64,000 bases of DNA from Bryobacterales bacterium (GCA_016721425.1 JADKID010000016.1:310001-374000), one strand, 5' to 3'; counted from the first letter of the stretch, positions 54,554-64,000 are shown. Translations and numbers: made by a program. Notes: generated by a model from the letters alone, not told the origin.

Positions 54554-54613
54554 ATGAAAAGCGTCGAACGAACGAAGCAAGGTACGGTCCATGAAGGTTC
54601 TGAATGGCGGTAA
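54554..54613 (+). CDS. Possible 19-aa leader peptide
   Basis: ATG 54554 has the best ribosome site in the area, GAGGAGGG. The frame encodes MKSVERTKQGTVHEGSEWR and stops at 54611-54613, overlapping the beginning of the Myb-like gene (ATG 54591), which itself has a poor site. It may couple translation, or the longer gene may truly begin here with a one-base discrepancy. Confidence 0.3.
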   Translation: MKSVERTKQGTVHEGSEWR

Positions 54614-55187
54614 GCCGCGAGGCAAGACCTGCCGGTGGACTCCGGAGCTGGATGAGGTTCTGAAGGCAGCTTGGACCAGAGGAGGGCTGCGTGCGGCTCG
54701 GCGCGCGATCCACCAGCATCAACCTACGTGGTCCTGGTGCTCGATCAAGAAGCGCGCGGCTGCACTTGCGTTGTGCCGGCGCCGAGCGCCGCAATGGTCG
54801 GAAACGGATGTTAACCACCTGCTCTTGTCCATTGACAGCAATGCTTCCCTCGCGTTGATTGCGAAGCGGCTCGGCCGGACCGTCACGGCCATTCGGAAGA
54901 AGCTGTGGGATCTCGGATACAAGGCTGAGAGTTTGGGCGGGTACAAAGTGAAGGAAGTCGCTGAGATGTTCTCGGTGCTGCCGGGACGGGTCCAGTATTG
55001 GGTCGAGACGAAGCGGTTGCTCACGAAAGGCGGCCGAATCACGGAGCGGTCCTTGTCCAAATTCCTTTGTGATTACCCTGAGAAGATCCCCTACGAGACT
55101 CTGAGCCCAGATATGCGTAGCTGGCTCCGAGAGATGGGTTACCCCGCCGAGGAAGAGCGACCGAGAATGGCGAGCGCCGGCAGGTAG
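54591..55187 (+). CDS. Myb/SANT-like DNA-binding protein
   Basis: 198 aa. Two tandem helical repeats resemble Myb/SANT or GcrA-type DNA-binding units: RWTPELDEVLKAAWTRGGLRAARRAIHQHQPTWSWCSIKKRAAALAL (about 14-60), then PQWSETDVNHLLLSIDSNASLALIAKRLGRTVTAIRKKLWDLG (about 66-108). A third helix-turn-helix of the excisionase/MerR type follows: YKVKEVAEMFSVLPGRVQYWVETKRLL. The first residues KVLNGGKPRGKTC are basic. It may regulate the element; the target is unknown. Two residues later a convergent gene ends. Confidence 0.6.
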   Translation: MKVLNGGKPRGKTCRWTPELDEVLKAAWTRGGLRAARRAIHQHQPTWSWCSIKKRAAALALCRRRAPQWSETDVNHLLLSIDSNASLALIAKRLGRTVTAIRKKLWDLGYKAESLGGYKVKEVAEMFSVLPGRVQYWVETKRLLTKGGRITERSLSKFLCDYPEKIPYETLSPDMRSWLREMGYPAEEERPRMASAGR

Positions 55188-55198
55188 TACCTGACAGG

Positions 55199-56161
55199 CT
55201 AGGCTGTCCGCTCAACGAAGTATTCGTCGGCCGTGCGGAGCCATTCGTCGAACGATGACGAGGATCGAGGAAGAACGTGAACCCACTCGTCGTGACAGTG
55301 CTGAACGTAGTGGATGAGTCGGTGGTAGCGCGGATGGTTCCTGACCTGATAACGCAACGCAGCTCGCCACCCCTCCGAGTGAGCGCTGACGCGCCAACCG
55401 GCTTCTGCAAAACGAATCAAGCGATAGAACAAGGACCTGTCCCAGAGAGGCCGGTCACCCGATGGACCCAGGAAACCCGGGCAACGCCGCTGCAGTTCGT
55501 CGAGGGCCAGATCCTCGAGTGATTGGCCCGGCTTGCAGTTGCAGACCATCCAGAGTGCTAACGCCCGGGACTCCAGCGAATCCCAGACGGCACGCCGAAG
55601 GCGGTCGGGTTCCACCTTGGCTAAGGCCTCGAGAGCCCTGGCGTTCTCACCTGCAGGGTGAGTAAGGGAATAGATATTGGAAACCTGTTCGGTCCATTCT
55701 TGCAGGGTCGGCCAGCTTGAAGGCGCCTTGGGACTCCGAGCGTCATTGGTGCGTTCCCACTGGCTCCAGGCTTGTTCTACGCGGAGGTCTTTGTATGCGT
55801 AGTACATCACCGCGTCAAACCAACCTTGTCCCTTGGCTTCTGCGAAGACGTGGGACGCGATCCACTCCTCCAGAGCGTGCCAGATCAGCTGCGGGTCTTT
55901 CAGCGCCTTTTCCCGCCGACCCGTCTCGCGTTCAAGGAAACCAGGACAACGGGCTCTCAGTGACGATCTGACGATTTCGGGCAGTCGCTCTTCACCCTCA
56001 GCGATCGTGCGGACCCACAACCCGAAGATGTGCCAATCAGCGTACTCCGCAGCGCTCTCTTCCAGACGTCGCCACGGCACAAGGAGGGATTGCTGCAGGG
56101 CCTTCTGTCTGGTGTCGAGACGGACTTGGACGACTAGCTTTTCGAAGTCTCTATGCGCCAT
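55199..56161 (-). CDS. Hypothetical protein (about 320 aa)
   Basis: ATG 56161 is chosen; two TTG codons upstream are possible. The protein is soluble and tryptophan-rich. Two internal repeats are apparent: WHIFGLWVRTIAEGEERLPEIVRSSLRARCPGFLERETGRREKALKDPQLIWHALEEWI near residues 45-105, and LALWMVCNCKPGQSLEDLALDELQRRCPGFLGPSGDRPLWDRSLFYRLIRFAE near 205-260. Both contain a RCPGFL segment followed by a helix with a WHALEEWI/FYRLIRFAE pattern, suggesting duplication. Family not recognised. It ends 12 bases from the Myb-like gene in convergent orientation. Confidence 0.6.
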   Translation of the reverse strand: MAHRDFEKLVVQVRLDTRQKALQQSLLVPWRRLEESAAEYADWHIFGLWVRTIAEGEERLPEIVRSSLRARCPGFLERETGRREKALKDPQLIWHALEEWIASHVFAEAKGQGWFDAVMYYAYKDLRVEQAWSQWERTNDARSPKAPSSWPTLQEWTEQVSNIYSLTHPAGENARALEALAKVEPDRLRRAVWDSLESRALALWMVCNCKPGQSLEDLALDELQRRCPGFLGPSGDRPLWDRSLFYRLIRFAEAGWRVSAHSEGWRAALRYQVRNHPRYHRLIHYVQHCHDEWVHVLPRSSSSFDEWLRTADEYFVERTA

Positions 56162-56536
56162 CAACAACCTGCTTCTGGGGGAGGCAGCCCGGACCGTTTG
56201 TCAGAGAACATCTACTTTAGCAGCTCCCATCCACGTGTGGAAACGGCCAACCGGCAAGGCAGGGCTCGCCTGGCGGCGCGTCGAGCCGAACGGACTTGAT
56301 CAGGAGCGGGGTGGTCGGTCGCCGGCATCCTTCATTCACCGACGCACTGGAGAGAGGCGCGCTTCAGCACAATTGTCCACCGAGTCACCAGGCAAGACCA
56401 AATGTCGTCGGCCAACCCCATCGGGCAGGAAGAGTAGGAGCGGGGACGCGGGTCTCCGTGTCTCGGCTACGCGCTGCCGATTGGCACCGCCAGGTACACT
56501 ACCGGAGTCGTGACTTTTGCATCGTGTGAGAACCTC
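56162..56536. other. Intergenic region of about 375 bp between divergent genes
   Basis: It separates the start of the minus-strand unknown gene from the CPBP protease gene. No gene or clear promoter is supported. Confidence 0.4.
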
Positions 56537-57217
56537 ATGCCACGATTGCAGCAGCTCATGAAGCCAGCCGGAGAGTTCCGGGAAGTTCTATTCTGGTTGC
56601 TGCTGCTCGGCAGTTGGCAGTTTCTCGTTGTGTCAGGAACGCGAAACACCATCTGCGGGCTTGCAGGAACGTCAGCATTCTTGGTGTTTGCCTATCGCAA
56701 CCTGGGCAGGCTGAGAGGCTTGGGGCTGGCCTACGCAGCGTGGCGCCCGGCAAACCGACGCGGCTGGCTGGCCGCCGTGCTGAGCGGACTAGTCGCGGGC
56801 GCAATTGTCTCTGCGATCGGCTCGTCCAGTAGAAGCGGCGCGCTGCTCAGCGAGGATTGGCGGCTCGCCGTCCTGCAGGTGACCCTGGGGCCTGTCTTGG
56901 AGGAAGTGCTGTTCCGGGGGTATCTGTTCGCGGTGCTGGTCTGGGCACTGAAAAGCGTCGCCGACGAGCCCATGCGCGATCGACTCGTGGTGATGGCGTC
57001 TGCGACAGTATTCGCGCTAGCCCATTGCGCGCAGCCTGGAGTCAGTTGGCTACAATTGGCGTGCATCATCTCGACCGGAATGCTCTACGGCTGGCTGAGG
57101 CACGCTTCCGGGTCAACTGCGCCGGCGGCGGCTTCGCACGCTGTCTATAATCTCACCTTATACGCGGCTGCCACGCTCGTGGCAATGGCTCAGGCAGGCG
57201 GGGCGATTGCGAGGTGA
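56537..57217 (+). CDS. CPBP-family intramembrane metalloprotease
   Basis: 226 aa from ATG 56537 (GTG 56510 is an alternative). Six or so hydrophobic helices include VLFWLLLLGSWQFLVVSG, GWLAAVLSGLVAGAIVSAIG and LYAAATLVAMAQAGGAI. The three CPBP (Abi, Rce1-like) motifs are present: LGPVLEEVLFRGYLF (EExxxR, about residues 119-133), VFALAHCAQ (FxxxH) and ASHAVYNLTLY (HxxxN). These are membrane proteases implicated in CAAX-type processing or bacteriocin immunity. Position upstream of the DUF6932/XRE pair is probably coincidental. Intact. Confidence 0.8.
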   Translation: MPRLQQLMKPAGEFREVLFWLLLLGSWQFLVVSGTRNTICGLAGTSAFLVFAYRNLGRLRGLGLAYAAWRPANRRGWLAAVLSGLVAGAIVSAIGSSSRSGALLSEDWRLAVLQVTLGPVLEEVLFRGYLFAVLVWALKSVADEPMRDRLVVMASATVFALAHCAQPGVSWLQLACIISTGMLYGWLRHASGSTAPAAASHAVYNLTLYAAATLVAMAQAGGAIAR

Positions 57218-57249
57218 CACTCCGCGATGTCATCATTAAGGTTGACAAG

Positions 57250-57258
57250 TGATATTAT
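57250..57258 (+). promoter_or_regulatory. Candidate extended -10 promoter of the DUF6932/XRE operon
   Basis: TGATATTAT (57250-57258) is an extended -10 element in a locally AT-rich stretch, directly after TTGACA at 57242-57247. GATATTATC is near-palindromic and could serve as an operator for the XRE protein. GGAGG and a TTG start follow at 57271 and 57280. Confidence 0.35.
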
Positions 57259-57279
57259 CTCTGAAACTATGGAGGCAGC

Positions 57280-57747
57280 TTGATTCCGGCATTTGACCCC
57301 ACGACCGGTGCGCTGCCGCCGGGCGATCATCGAGCAACGTTGGAAGAGATAGGAAGGCGTCTCGCGTTTTCCCCTCGGCGTCGATGGCTGTTGAAAGGTC
57401 TTCGCGCCGCCGTCAACTCGTTCTGGGATGCCGGGATCGAGGATATTTACATCGACGGGAGTTTCTGCACGGAAAAACCTGATCCAGGCGACATCGACGG
57501 CTATTGGGTTGAGCCGGACCAGGGTGTCTACGATCGCCTCGATCCGTATTGGACCGACTTCGAGTTGCTCTTCGTCACACAGGTTCGGAAGTGGAAGTGG
57601 CGGATGTGGGCCGACCTCGGCCTTGAGTTTTTCATTCATCCGGCAATGCAGGCGAGGCCGGAGGTCGGTTTCCCGGAATTCTTCCGGCAGGACCGGGAAG
57701 GTCAGCCGAGGGGCGTGATTCAAGTGGTGAAGGTGGGACGATCATGA
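57280..57747 (+). CDS. DUF6932-like nucleotidyltransferase-fold protein (putative toxin)
   Basis: 155 aa from TTG 57280, five bases after GGAGG. IPAFDPTTGALPPGDHRATLEEIGRRLAFSPRRRWLLKGL at the start and DIYIDGSFCTEKPDPGDIDGYWVEPD fit DUF6932: P-F-xx-G-LPPG-H-A/T, and a GSF-x(7)-DID motif like the GSxxx...DxD metal site of nucleotidyltransferases. The C-terminal part reads AMQARPEVGFPEFFRQDREGQPRGVIQV. Genes of this family are often next to XRE regulators. Its stop overlaps the XRE start (ATGA), so it is likely a toxin-antitoxin-like pair; toxicity is inferred. Confidence 0.75.
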   Translation: MIPAFDPTTGALPPGDHRATLEEIGRRLAFSPRRRWLLKGLRAAVNSFWDAGIEDIYIDGSFCTEKPDPGDIDGYWVEPDQGVYDRLDPYWTDFELLFVTQVRKWKWRMWADLGLEFFIHPAMQARPEVGFPEFFRQDREGQPRGVIQVVKVGRS

Positions 57748-58154
57748 TCAAGAGCGATGCTCAAAGGGACCGGACGCTAGCTCAGATAGCTGGATTTCGG
57801 CAGGCACTCGCCAAGGTGGAGTTGGAATCGACGGGCAGGCGCTCGGCGGCGATTCGAGGCAGCTATCAGGGCATGATCCGGCAACTTGAGGACGAACTTC
57901 ACGAGTACGATCAACTAAAGGCCGGCGAGTTGACTCTGCCGAATGTCGATCGACTCGACCATGTCGCCCCATTCATCGCCAAGATCCGGATTGCCAAGGG
58001 AGTCTCACAAACTGAATTGGCGCGTCGCCTGGGAGTGAGCAAGCAGGTGATCAGCCGCTACGAAGAGACGGAATACCAAACGGTGGCGATCGCGAGGCTT
58101 CAAGAGATCCTCGATGCGATCGGCATCAGAGCGCTTGTGACTCTCAGCGCTTAG
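57744..58154 (+). CDS. XRE-family helix-turn-helix protein (putative antitoxin)
   Basis: 136 aa. The N-terminal 80 residues are a helical segment (LAQIAGFRQALAKVELES, GMIRQLEDELHEYDQLKAGE). The XRE domain at about 80-130 reads IAKIRIAKGVSQTELARRLGVSKQVISRYEETEYQTVAIARLQEILDAIGI. This longer N-terminal helical region is typical of XRE partners of nucleotidyltransferase-like toxins. It probably binds the toxin through its N-terminus and the operon promoter through the HTH. Overlaps the upstream gene by four bases. Intact. Confidence 0.8.
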   Translation: MIKSDAQRDRTLAQIAGFRQALAKVELESTGRRSAAIRGSYQGMIRQLEDELHEYDQLKAGELTLPNVDRLDHVAPFIAKIRIAKGVSQTELARRLGVSKQVISRYEETEYQTVAIARLQEILDAIGIRALVTLSA

Positions 58155-58205
58155 CTGCAGCCTCGTAGTCCTTCTGCACCGCGCCGCAAGACGACTGTAA
58201 ATCGA

Positions 58206-61200
58206 TCAACCTTCGCTTGCCTGTTCAGTCTCTACCACGGGTGCGCCGTACCAGGAGGAGTCGTCGCGGATGCGTTGCGCGGCGTCCTTGCCGAGCAGAA
58301 AGCGGCCAATGCGGAAGAAGTGTTGCCGCATTGCGTCCGGGTCGGTTAACTGCCCAAACTGAATCTCGACAACCTCGTAGCCGCGATTCCGCAGGCCTTC
58401 ACGAATGTCGCGATCCCTTTCGCGTGTCTCGGGGCGTCCATGCAGATGGCGGCCCATGCCGTCGAGATAGATGCACAGGCCTTCATAGGCGTCATTCCGC
58501 GGCTCGTAGAAGAAATCGGGGGTTGTCGCGCCAAGTGGGCGTCCAAGGTCAATGGACCGCTGGGGCTGGAAGCCGTGAAGTCCGGCGCGGACCAGCATCG
58601 CGCGCAAGGTCAGTTCAGGGTCATTGACCGGCACCTCCTCAGCCGTCGGAGTGGGTAGGCGGGGAGGAATATCGTGCGTGAAGTCCAGGGTCTCGCCCCA
58701 TTCTTCCAACCGATCCAACGCCGTGTGCCGGTTCAGGTGCCGGTGGTAGTAGGAGTTCCGGAAGTGCAGCAGACAATCCACGCACGCTGACTGACACAGA
58801 GATGGGCAGTCGGCCACGACCCTCTTCGCCGCCGCCACGACCTCCGGCCAGCGATCTCTCATCTGGTCCAGAAGTCCGGAGCCCCCCGCATCGGATCATA
58901 AAGCAGCAGGCTCAAGCCTCTGCCACCTGGTTGTCCGATGGCCAGCAATTGCAGATCCTCGACCTCCATATCGAGCACCTCTGCCGCGCCCAATCGAAGG
59001 GCTTCCATAACGCTATACGCCTCTTCGCGGTCCACGCAGCTCTCCAAGGAGATCGCGTCGGAGATGACGTCCGCATAGAACCCAACAGGCTCCACCGGCT
59101 TGCCGCAGCGCAGTCGGTGCTCCTCCGCAAACGCCTGACGATCCGCTTGCGATGCCAGTGGCGACCGGCTCTGCCCGCAGACCAAACAAACCGGGTAGCC
59201 TAGAGGGCCGGAGTTCCGAGCCAAGGACGACGCTCCGACGTTCACCAGGCGAAGCCGGACGGCTGTTCTCTGGCTGATAACTCGATCCCCCCAGCGATAC
59301 TGCTTACCGCCGCCGTGCTGAGCCTGCTCGTAACCGTAGACGGCAACTCCGAGTTGGAATCGGTAGTCCTCGTCGTCGGAGATCTGTGAGTTGTGGGGCA
59401 GATTGACGTCGCAGACGGGAACTGCTGGTATCGTTTGCGACCCGAGGCCGGCCGTCAGGGTTCCTTCGATCTCCGCCACGGCCTCATTGGAAACATCCAC
59501 CATGAAGCGGGTGGGCTCCACGGGCTCCAACCGGAAGTGGCGGGGAATGAAACGGTGCCCGTTCGCATAGATCAGGTTGCCTGGGATGTACTCCCGCAAG
59601 GCGAGCGACGGATGCCGGCGCAACTCCCAATCGCGGAAGCTCGGGTTGAACTTTGGTGCCTCATGCGTTCCAACCACCCAGCCGTTGTCCAAACCGTAGC
59701 CGGGCAGGAAGCCCTCGGCTGCCAGCACGCTGTAAGTGTTCGTGTCGTCAAAACCCTCCGCGTTCCTTCGTTTGCGCGGATCGTTGCCTTTGAGCCGCTT
59801 GACATAACGGTCACATCGATTTCGCAGCGCATCCTGTTCCGGATCGAGCGTCCCCTGCTTGCGCCGGACCTCGTCGAGGCGATTCATCTGGTCGATCGCC
59901 CACTCCAACCGGCGTTTCAGCCGTTCGACAACCGACTGAAGTTGCCCATCCATTTCCTCGATGTAGGTCCGTAGAGTCGCGGGTTCGACAACTCGGGCGT
60001 CATCCTCTGGCCACCCTTGCCGAAATGCTTCCACCACGTCCGTATGCAATCGGCCGGCGTGTCTGCCAAGAACGGTGCGCAGCGGAGCAAGATCGGGTAG
60101 TCGCCGCCGGAGTTCACCGTTGGTCTCAAACAAATACTCCCGAACGCGATTCGGAAAGCAGCATTTCAAGACCCCAACCAGTTCGATCCGCTCGGTATCG
60201 GCGAGCTCAGAGTTGGGACGCGACAACCGGTGCAACCCGGTCAATATGATTGCGTGAACGTGTTTCCGCACCATCACGTCATTCCGCAGATTGAAACTGG
60301 GTGGCGCAATCTCTCCTGAGAGCAATTTCAACGGGTCACTGAAGTACGGCCGGTCATGTGAATGCGCCCGCGCGTACGTCAGGATCAACGCCATTCGATG
60401 ACGACGGCCGGCCCGCCCAGCACGCTGCCAGTAGTTCGAAGCCTTGGGTGGCACGTTGCGCATTAACACCGAGTCCAACGCTCCGATGTCCACGCCCAAC
60501 TCCAGCGTCGGCGTGCAGACCAGCGTGTTGATGCGGTCGCCGTCACCCTTGAACATGCGCTCCAGCTCTTCCCGGTCCGCTCCCGGGATCTGCGCCGAAT
60601 GCTCCCGTGGGCGGATCATGTCGAATCGCCCATCGAGCATCATCAGGTCATAGTTGTCCGGACCCTCTGTCTCAAGCTCCAGGGTCCCGGTGCAACGCCA
60701 CGCCAGGCAAGTAAGGCGCGGCGTCGGGCGCGAGTGGGCACGGCGGCACGCCTGACATCGCCATATGCCGCTACCGGCTCGCAGGCGCAATTGATCCGCG
60801 TCAATTTGGCGCACGTTCATTGTGCCCGGCAATGGCTTGTCTCGAAAACCCGTCAACGCGGCCGGCACGATCAAGTGCAATTCGTCCGTGAGCGTCCTCC
60901 AGAGTTCCTGCAGGAACGCCGGCACATCGTTCGAATGGACGCCCCAACGCTGAGCCGCCTGCACGATTGACGTCGGTCGAGTGCCCAGCCATTGGGCCAC
61001 GCGCCCTGCGGTATCGCCCGGATCACGCTGTAGCTTCACGCCCTTGGGCCCGCCGCGAAACAGCGGCAGATACCCGTTGGCGATCTCGCGATCTCCCTCT
61101 TGCCAGATCTTTGAAAAGATCCGCCCATCACGATCCAACAGAACCCGGCTTCGGCGTGTGAAGTCGAGCACCGCCGCGACTCCATCCCGCAACTCCTCCG

Positions 61201-63686
61201 GTCTCAACCCTAACTGGTTCGCCCAGCTCTGGAATATGGCGAGAGACGGATCCAGTCCAGCGTAGTCGACCACCAACCGGCCCCACGGTTCCAGTCCGAT
61301 CCGCTGCCGGGCGCCTGTCGCGACTTCGCGCAACACCAAGATCCGCAAGAAATGACGGCGCTCGGCCGCGTGACCCTGAAGATCGGCCTTCTTTCGCGCC
61401 ACGTTCCACACTTCTGGAAGCAGCGCCTGGGACAGATCATCATCCTGATCCAGATCCTGATCCAGCTGCGAGACGAGTGTCCCCACCTGGAGCGGTGTCT
61501 GACTCAACCGGGCAAACATCAGCGCACGCAAACGGTACCGTCGCGCGTGGTCCTGCATCCAGCCGGCCTGGAATGCCGCATCCTGGCGGTTGTCGGAGAA
61601 GACCAGAAGCCGCTTCCGCTCTGCGCGGTGGATCATGCTCTGCGCCAGCACGTGGACGTCGGAGACGGCGCTCGCCTTCACCGGCCTGGCCGGTTCACGG
61701 TACCGCCCCAACTGAATGCGGCCGATGGCGCTGCATCCGACGCAGGAAATCAACTTTCCTGGCTGTTCCTGCTTTTGCCGCACGGCAAACAGGTCCACCA
61801 GTGGACCCTGTTTGCCGCACCCGTCGCACTGCTCCGTCCGGGCAGCATGAATCGTGCCGCAGTGGCGGCAAAGGTACAGCGGTGCGGAATTCCTGGGTGG
61901 CGGGCGAAGCTGAGGTTGCGGCGGCTGACCGTCGTCATCTTCATCGCCGTCGTCATCATCACCGGAAGCGGCATCTACCACCAAGTGGTCGAGAAGAACC
62001 ACACGGTCCCCGCCCAACTGCTCCTCGAGAGGGCGCCAGATCACACGATTCGCCACCGCCTCCCCACCACCCGGCGCGCGGTCGGTGAACGTGAAGTCGC
62101 GAACGTGATGGACGAAGTAGTGCTGACCGCACGTTGTGCAGGTCATGAGCGGCAAGCGGAACAATCCCTGTTCGCCCGCCCCGACCTCCTCCGCCGACAG
62201 CGCAAGCCGTGCGCTTCCGGCGTTCGGGGGGAATGTGACGATACCGCCCGCTACACCGCGTACAAAGGCGTGGACAACCGGACGCAGCAGCGCCCGCCCT
62301 TCGCGCTGGGCCGCTGCACCCAAGGCTAGCCAGATGAGCACCTCTTCCTCCGGCACCGGCCGTCCCAACCTCTGTGCCAGATCTTCGACCAGATCCCCCA
62401 TCGGGCGCGGTCTCATTAGCGCATCGGCAATCTGATAGGCAACTTCGTTGCCAGACAAGCGTTCATACAGGCTGTCTTGCCACCGGCTGATGTCCAGCGC
62501 CTGGCCGGTCAACGACTGGAACGTTCCCTTCAGCAGCTTGAGCGACGCCGGTGGATCACTGTCCACGTTGCCGATTGCCTCCAGGACGTTCCGAAGCTGC
62601 AGCACTTGGTTGCCGGGCAGCGCCGGACTTGCCTTACGCTTGGCCGCCCACAGATCCGGCTCGTAGTCCTCATAGACCACCGCCACGTTTTCCTTCGCGA
62701 CGCCAAAGAATCTCGATGCGAAGTGCACCGCCGGAGCAGGGTTGCTGCGGTCGGCAATCGTCGCCGAAGTCGCGATGCAGACCGTCTCCTCGGCACTCTT
62801 CCCGCAGAAGCTGCGCAAGCGTCGCAAGAGGCAGGCCGTCTCAGCTCCGTTCGCACCTGAGAAGGTGTGCGCTTCGTCCGCCACCAGAAAGTCCAACCGC
62901 GCTCCGGTGAACATCTCGATGTCGTGCTGGCGCGTGAGCAACAATTCGAGCTGCTTGACGTTTGTCAGGAGAATTCGCGGCGCTTTGCCCGCGGCCCGCA
63001 TCTCCTCACGCGATACCAACTCCTCCGGTGGATGGACCGCGCCCGGCTGCCCCTGCGTCCGGAGTTCCGCCACCTTCGCGGCGTAGTCGGCTCGGGATGC
63101 GCCTTGTGGCAACCGGAACCCGGTAACGTCGCTTGCCAGCTCCGGGCGTCTTGCCGACGTACAAGCCGAAGCTGATGCCGACTCCGCACAACAACTCGCG
63201 CAACCGGCCAAGCTGATCCTCGGCAAGCGCATTCATCGGGTAGATGATAACGGCGCTAATCCCTTCCGAGGCCCCCGAGTCCCGCAACTCCAGCGCCTTG
63301 CTGATGATCGGATAGAGAAAGCATTCCGTTTTGCCGGAGCCCGTACCCGTCGAGATCAGCGTGGCCTTTCCGGCCACGATGGAGCGGATTGCCGTCTCCT
63401 GGTGCCCGTAGAGATGTTCGTGGTCCGCGATGTTTGCCAGCAGCGGATGCAGCACGCCCTGGTCGGCCATCTCCCGCATGCTGGGTCCCCGGCGAAAGCT
63501 ACGCGAGAGGCTGACGAAGGGGCCGGCCAAAAGCGGTGTGCGTCGCGTTTGGTCCAAGTTCAAGAGCTGTCGCATCTGGCGATGCAAGTTCGGATCGGCA
63601 AAGGAGTACGTCGTCAGTTGATAACGGAGAAAATCCTCGACGACATTTTCCGTGTACGTGATCGGGTTCAGCAAGCTCATCGGCAT
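58206..63686 (-). CDS. Giant DEAD/DUF1998 helicase with C-terminal nuclease-like domain, two frameshifts
   Basis: About 1,826 aa in three segments. ATG 63686 overlaps the upstream stop as TGATG. The first segment (to about 63140) has HQETAIRSIVAGKATLISTGTGSGKTECFLYPI (Walker A) and AVIIYPMNALAEDQLGRL. The long second segment has FLVADEAHTFSG (DEAH), VCIATSATIADRSN, RLLVFSDNRQDAAF, NTLVCTPTLELGVDIG and YWQRAGRAGRRHR, and zinc knuckles such as CTTCGQHYF and CRHCGTIHA...CDGCG. Near 58880 a missing G in a run joins it to the DUF1998 end, CPSLCQSACVDCLLHFRNSYYHRHLNR. The C-terminal 110 residues (TPDFFYEPRNDAYEGLCIYLDGMGRHLHG then RNRGYEVVEI) resemble a VSR/PD-(D/E)XK nuclease. Proteins of this layout act in defence systems such as Druantia (DruE) and DISARM (DrmA/B); the exact type is unresolved. 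Confidence 0.75.
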
Positions 63687-64000
63687 CACGATACCGTCCA
63701 CGGCACAGCGGCCTTGCGGGAGGTGGTAATATTCAAGACCTTGGGCTCCGGGTCGATATGCTTCACTAGTTGTTTCAGTTTCTGCAACACTCCGGCCGCG
63801 GGGTTGCGAGGTAGTAGTTTTGTAGCCGGTCCCTGATACGGCTCCAAGTGCAAAACGATCCTCGTGTTCGTGGTTGTGATCGCCCTTTCTGCGAAACGCC
63901 TCTCAGTGGGATCGGTCGCGTTGATCGCCGCATCCCTAAGGCCATCGCGAGTATCAACCACCTTCTCCAACACAAGTTTAGCAAGGCCGCTTGTATTGGA
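63686..64000 (-). CDS. Partial hypothetical protein upstream of the helicase
   Basis: The C-terminal 104 codons of a gene running off the window edge. Readable sequence is SGLAKLVLEKVVDTRDGLRDAAINATDPTERRFAERAITTTNTRIVLHLEPYQGPATKLLP then LQKLKQLVKHIDPEPKVLNITTSRKAAVPWTVS. It is soluble with no membrane span. The TGA overlaps the helicase ATG (TGATG), so the two are translationally coupled and probably belong to one system. Identification of the full protein would decide which helicase-based defence system this is. Confidence 0.65.
   Translation of the reverse strand, partial: SNTSGLAKLVLEKVVDTRDGLRDAAINATDPTERRFAERAITTTNTRIVLHLEPYQGPATKLLPRNPAAGVLQKLKQLVKHIDPEPKVLNITTSRKAAVPWTVS

Noticed and set aside
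61352..62329. 325-aa plus-strand ORF
   Set aside because: Antisense to the helicase; no motif and no ribosome site.

Overview
The window looks like chromosomal or contig DNA of a high-GC Acidobacteriota bacterium (Solibacteres/Bryobacterales-like). The strongest lineage clue is a MacB/FtsX permease of the acidobacterial duplicated orphan permease type at 9.2-11.6 kb. Most of the window is accessory DNA: a plasmid-like or integrated conjugative element interrupted by defence cassettes and an insertion sequence. No integrase, relaxase, tRNA, rRNA, CRISPR array or attachment site was recognised.

Layout. 0-8.5 kb: transfer and recombination genes (VirB9-like protein, VirD4-type coupling protein, a run of small co-oriented unknowns, replication-relaxation-like protein, Rad52-family annealing protein). 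9.2-11.6 kb: the permease. 12.2-18.8 kb: mostly intact plus-strand genes including an archaeo-eukaryotic primase, small membrane and HD-like proteins, and a Ycf46-like AAA+ ATPase whose Walker B segment lies before Walker A. 19.4-21 kb: IS1380-like element. 21.4-25.1 kb: ABC three-component conflict system. 25.9-28.5 kb: nuclease-NACHT ATPase flanked by near-identical 280-bp direct repeats. 29.2-32.7 kb: DUF2934, GNAT and lamin-tail genes facing away from a sigma-like regulator and an ImmA/IrrE peptidase.

33.2-49.4 kb: an intact backbone with DUF1257, DUF2997, a radical-SAM activase, SSB, PRTRC proteins E, C, F, B and ThiF, a DUF6094 methyltransferase, SNF2 helicase, YhaM-like HD protein and Gp157-like protein. 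It is interrupted by a minus-strand operon of zinc ribbon, degenerate J-domain and membrane-anchored Cas4-like proteins. With the primase and Rad52 protein this looks like the replication and maintenance core of an extrachromosomal or integrative element. 49.5-58.2 kb: LysR regulator, DUF6065 and membrane protein pair, ribbon-helix-helix gene with a good promoter, CPBP protease and a DUF6932/XRE toxin-antitoxin-like pair. 58.2-64 kb: a roughly 1,800-residue DEAD/DUF1998 helicase with a C-terminal nuclease-like domain, preceded by a partial gene running off the window.

Many genes are broken into two to four frames, and the breaks are strongly regional: nearly every gene at 0-2, 4.3-11.6 and 19.4-32.7 kb, but almost none at 33-58 kb. 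Several breaks sit in homopolymers, and the two copies of the 280-bp repeat differ only by single-base indels in short runs. Sequence error is therefore a live alternative to true decay. Frameshifted genes are reported as one feature spanning all segments.
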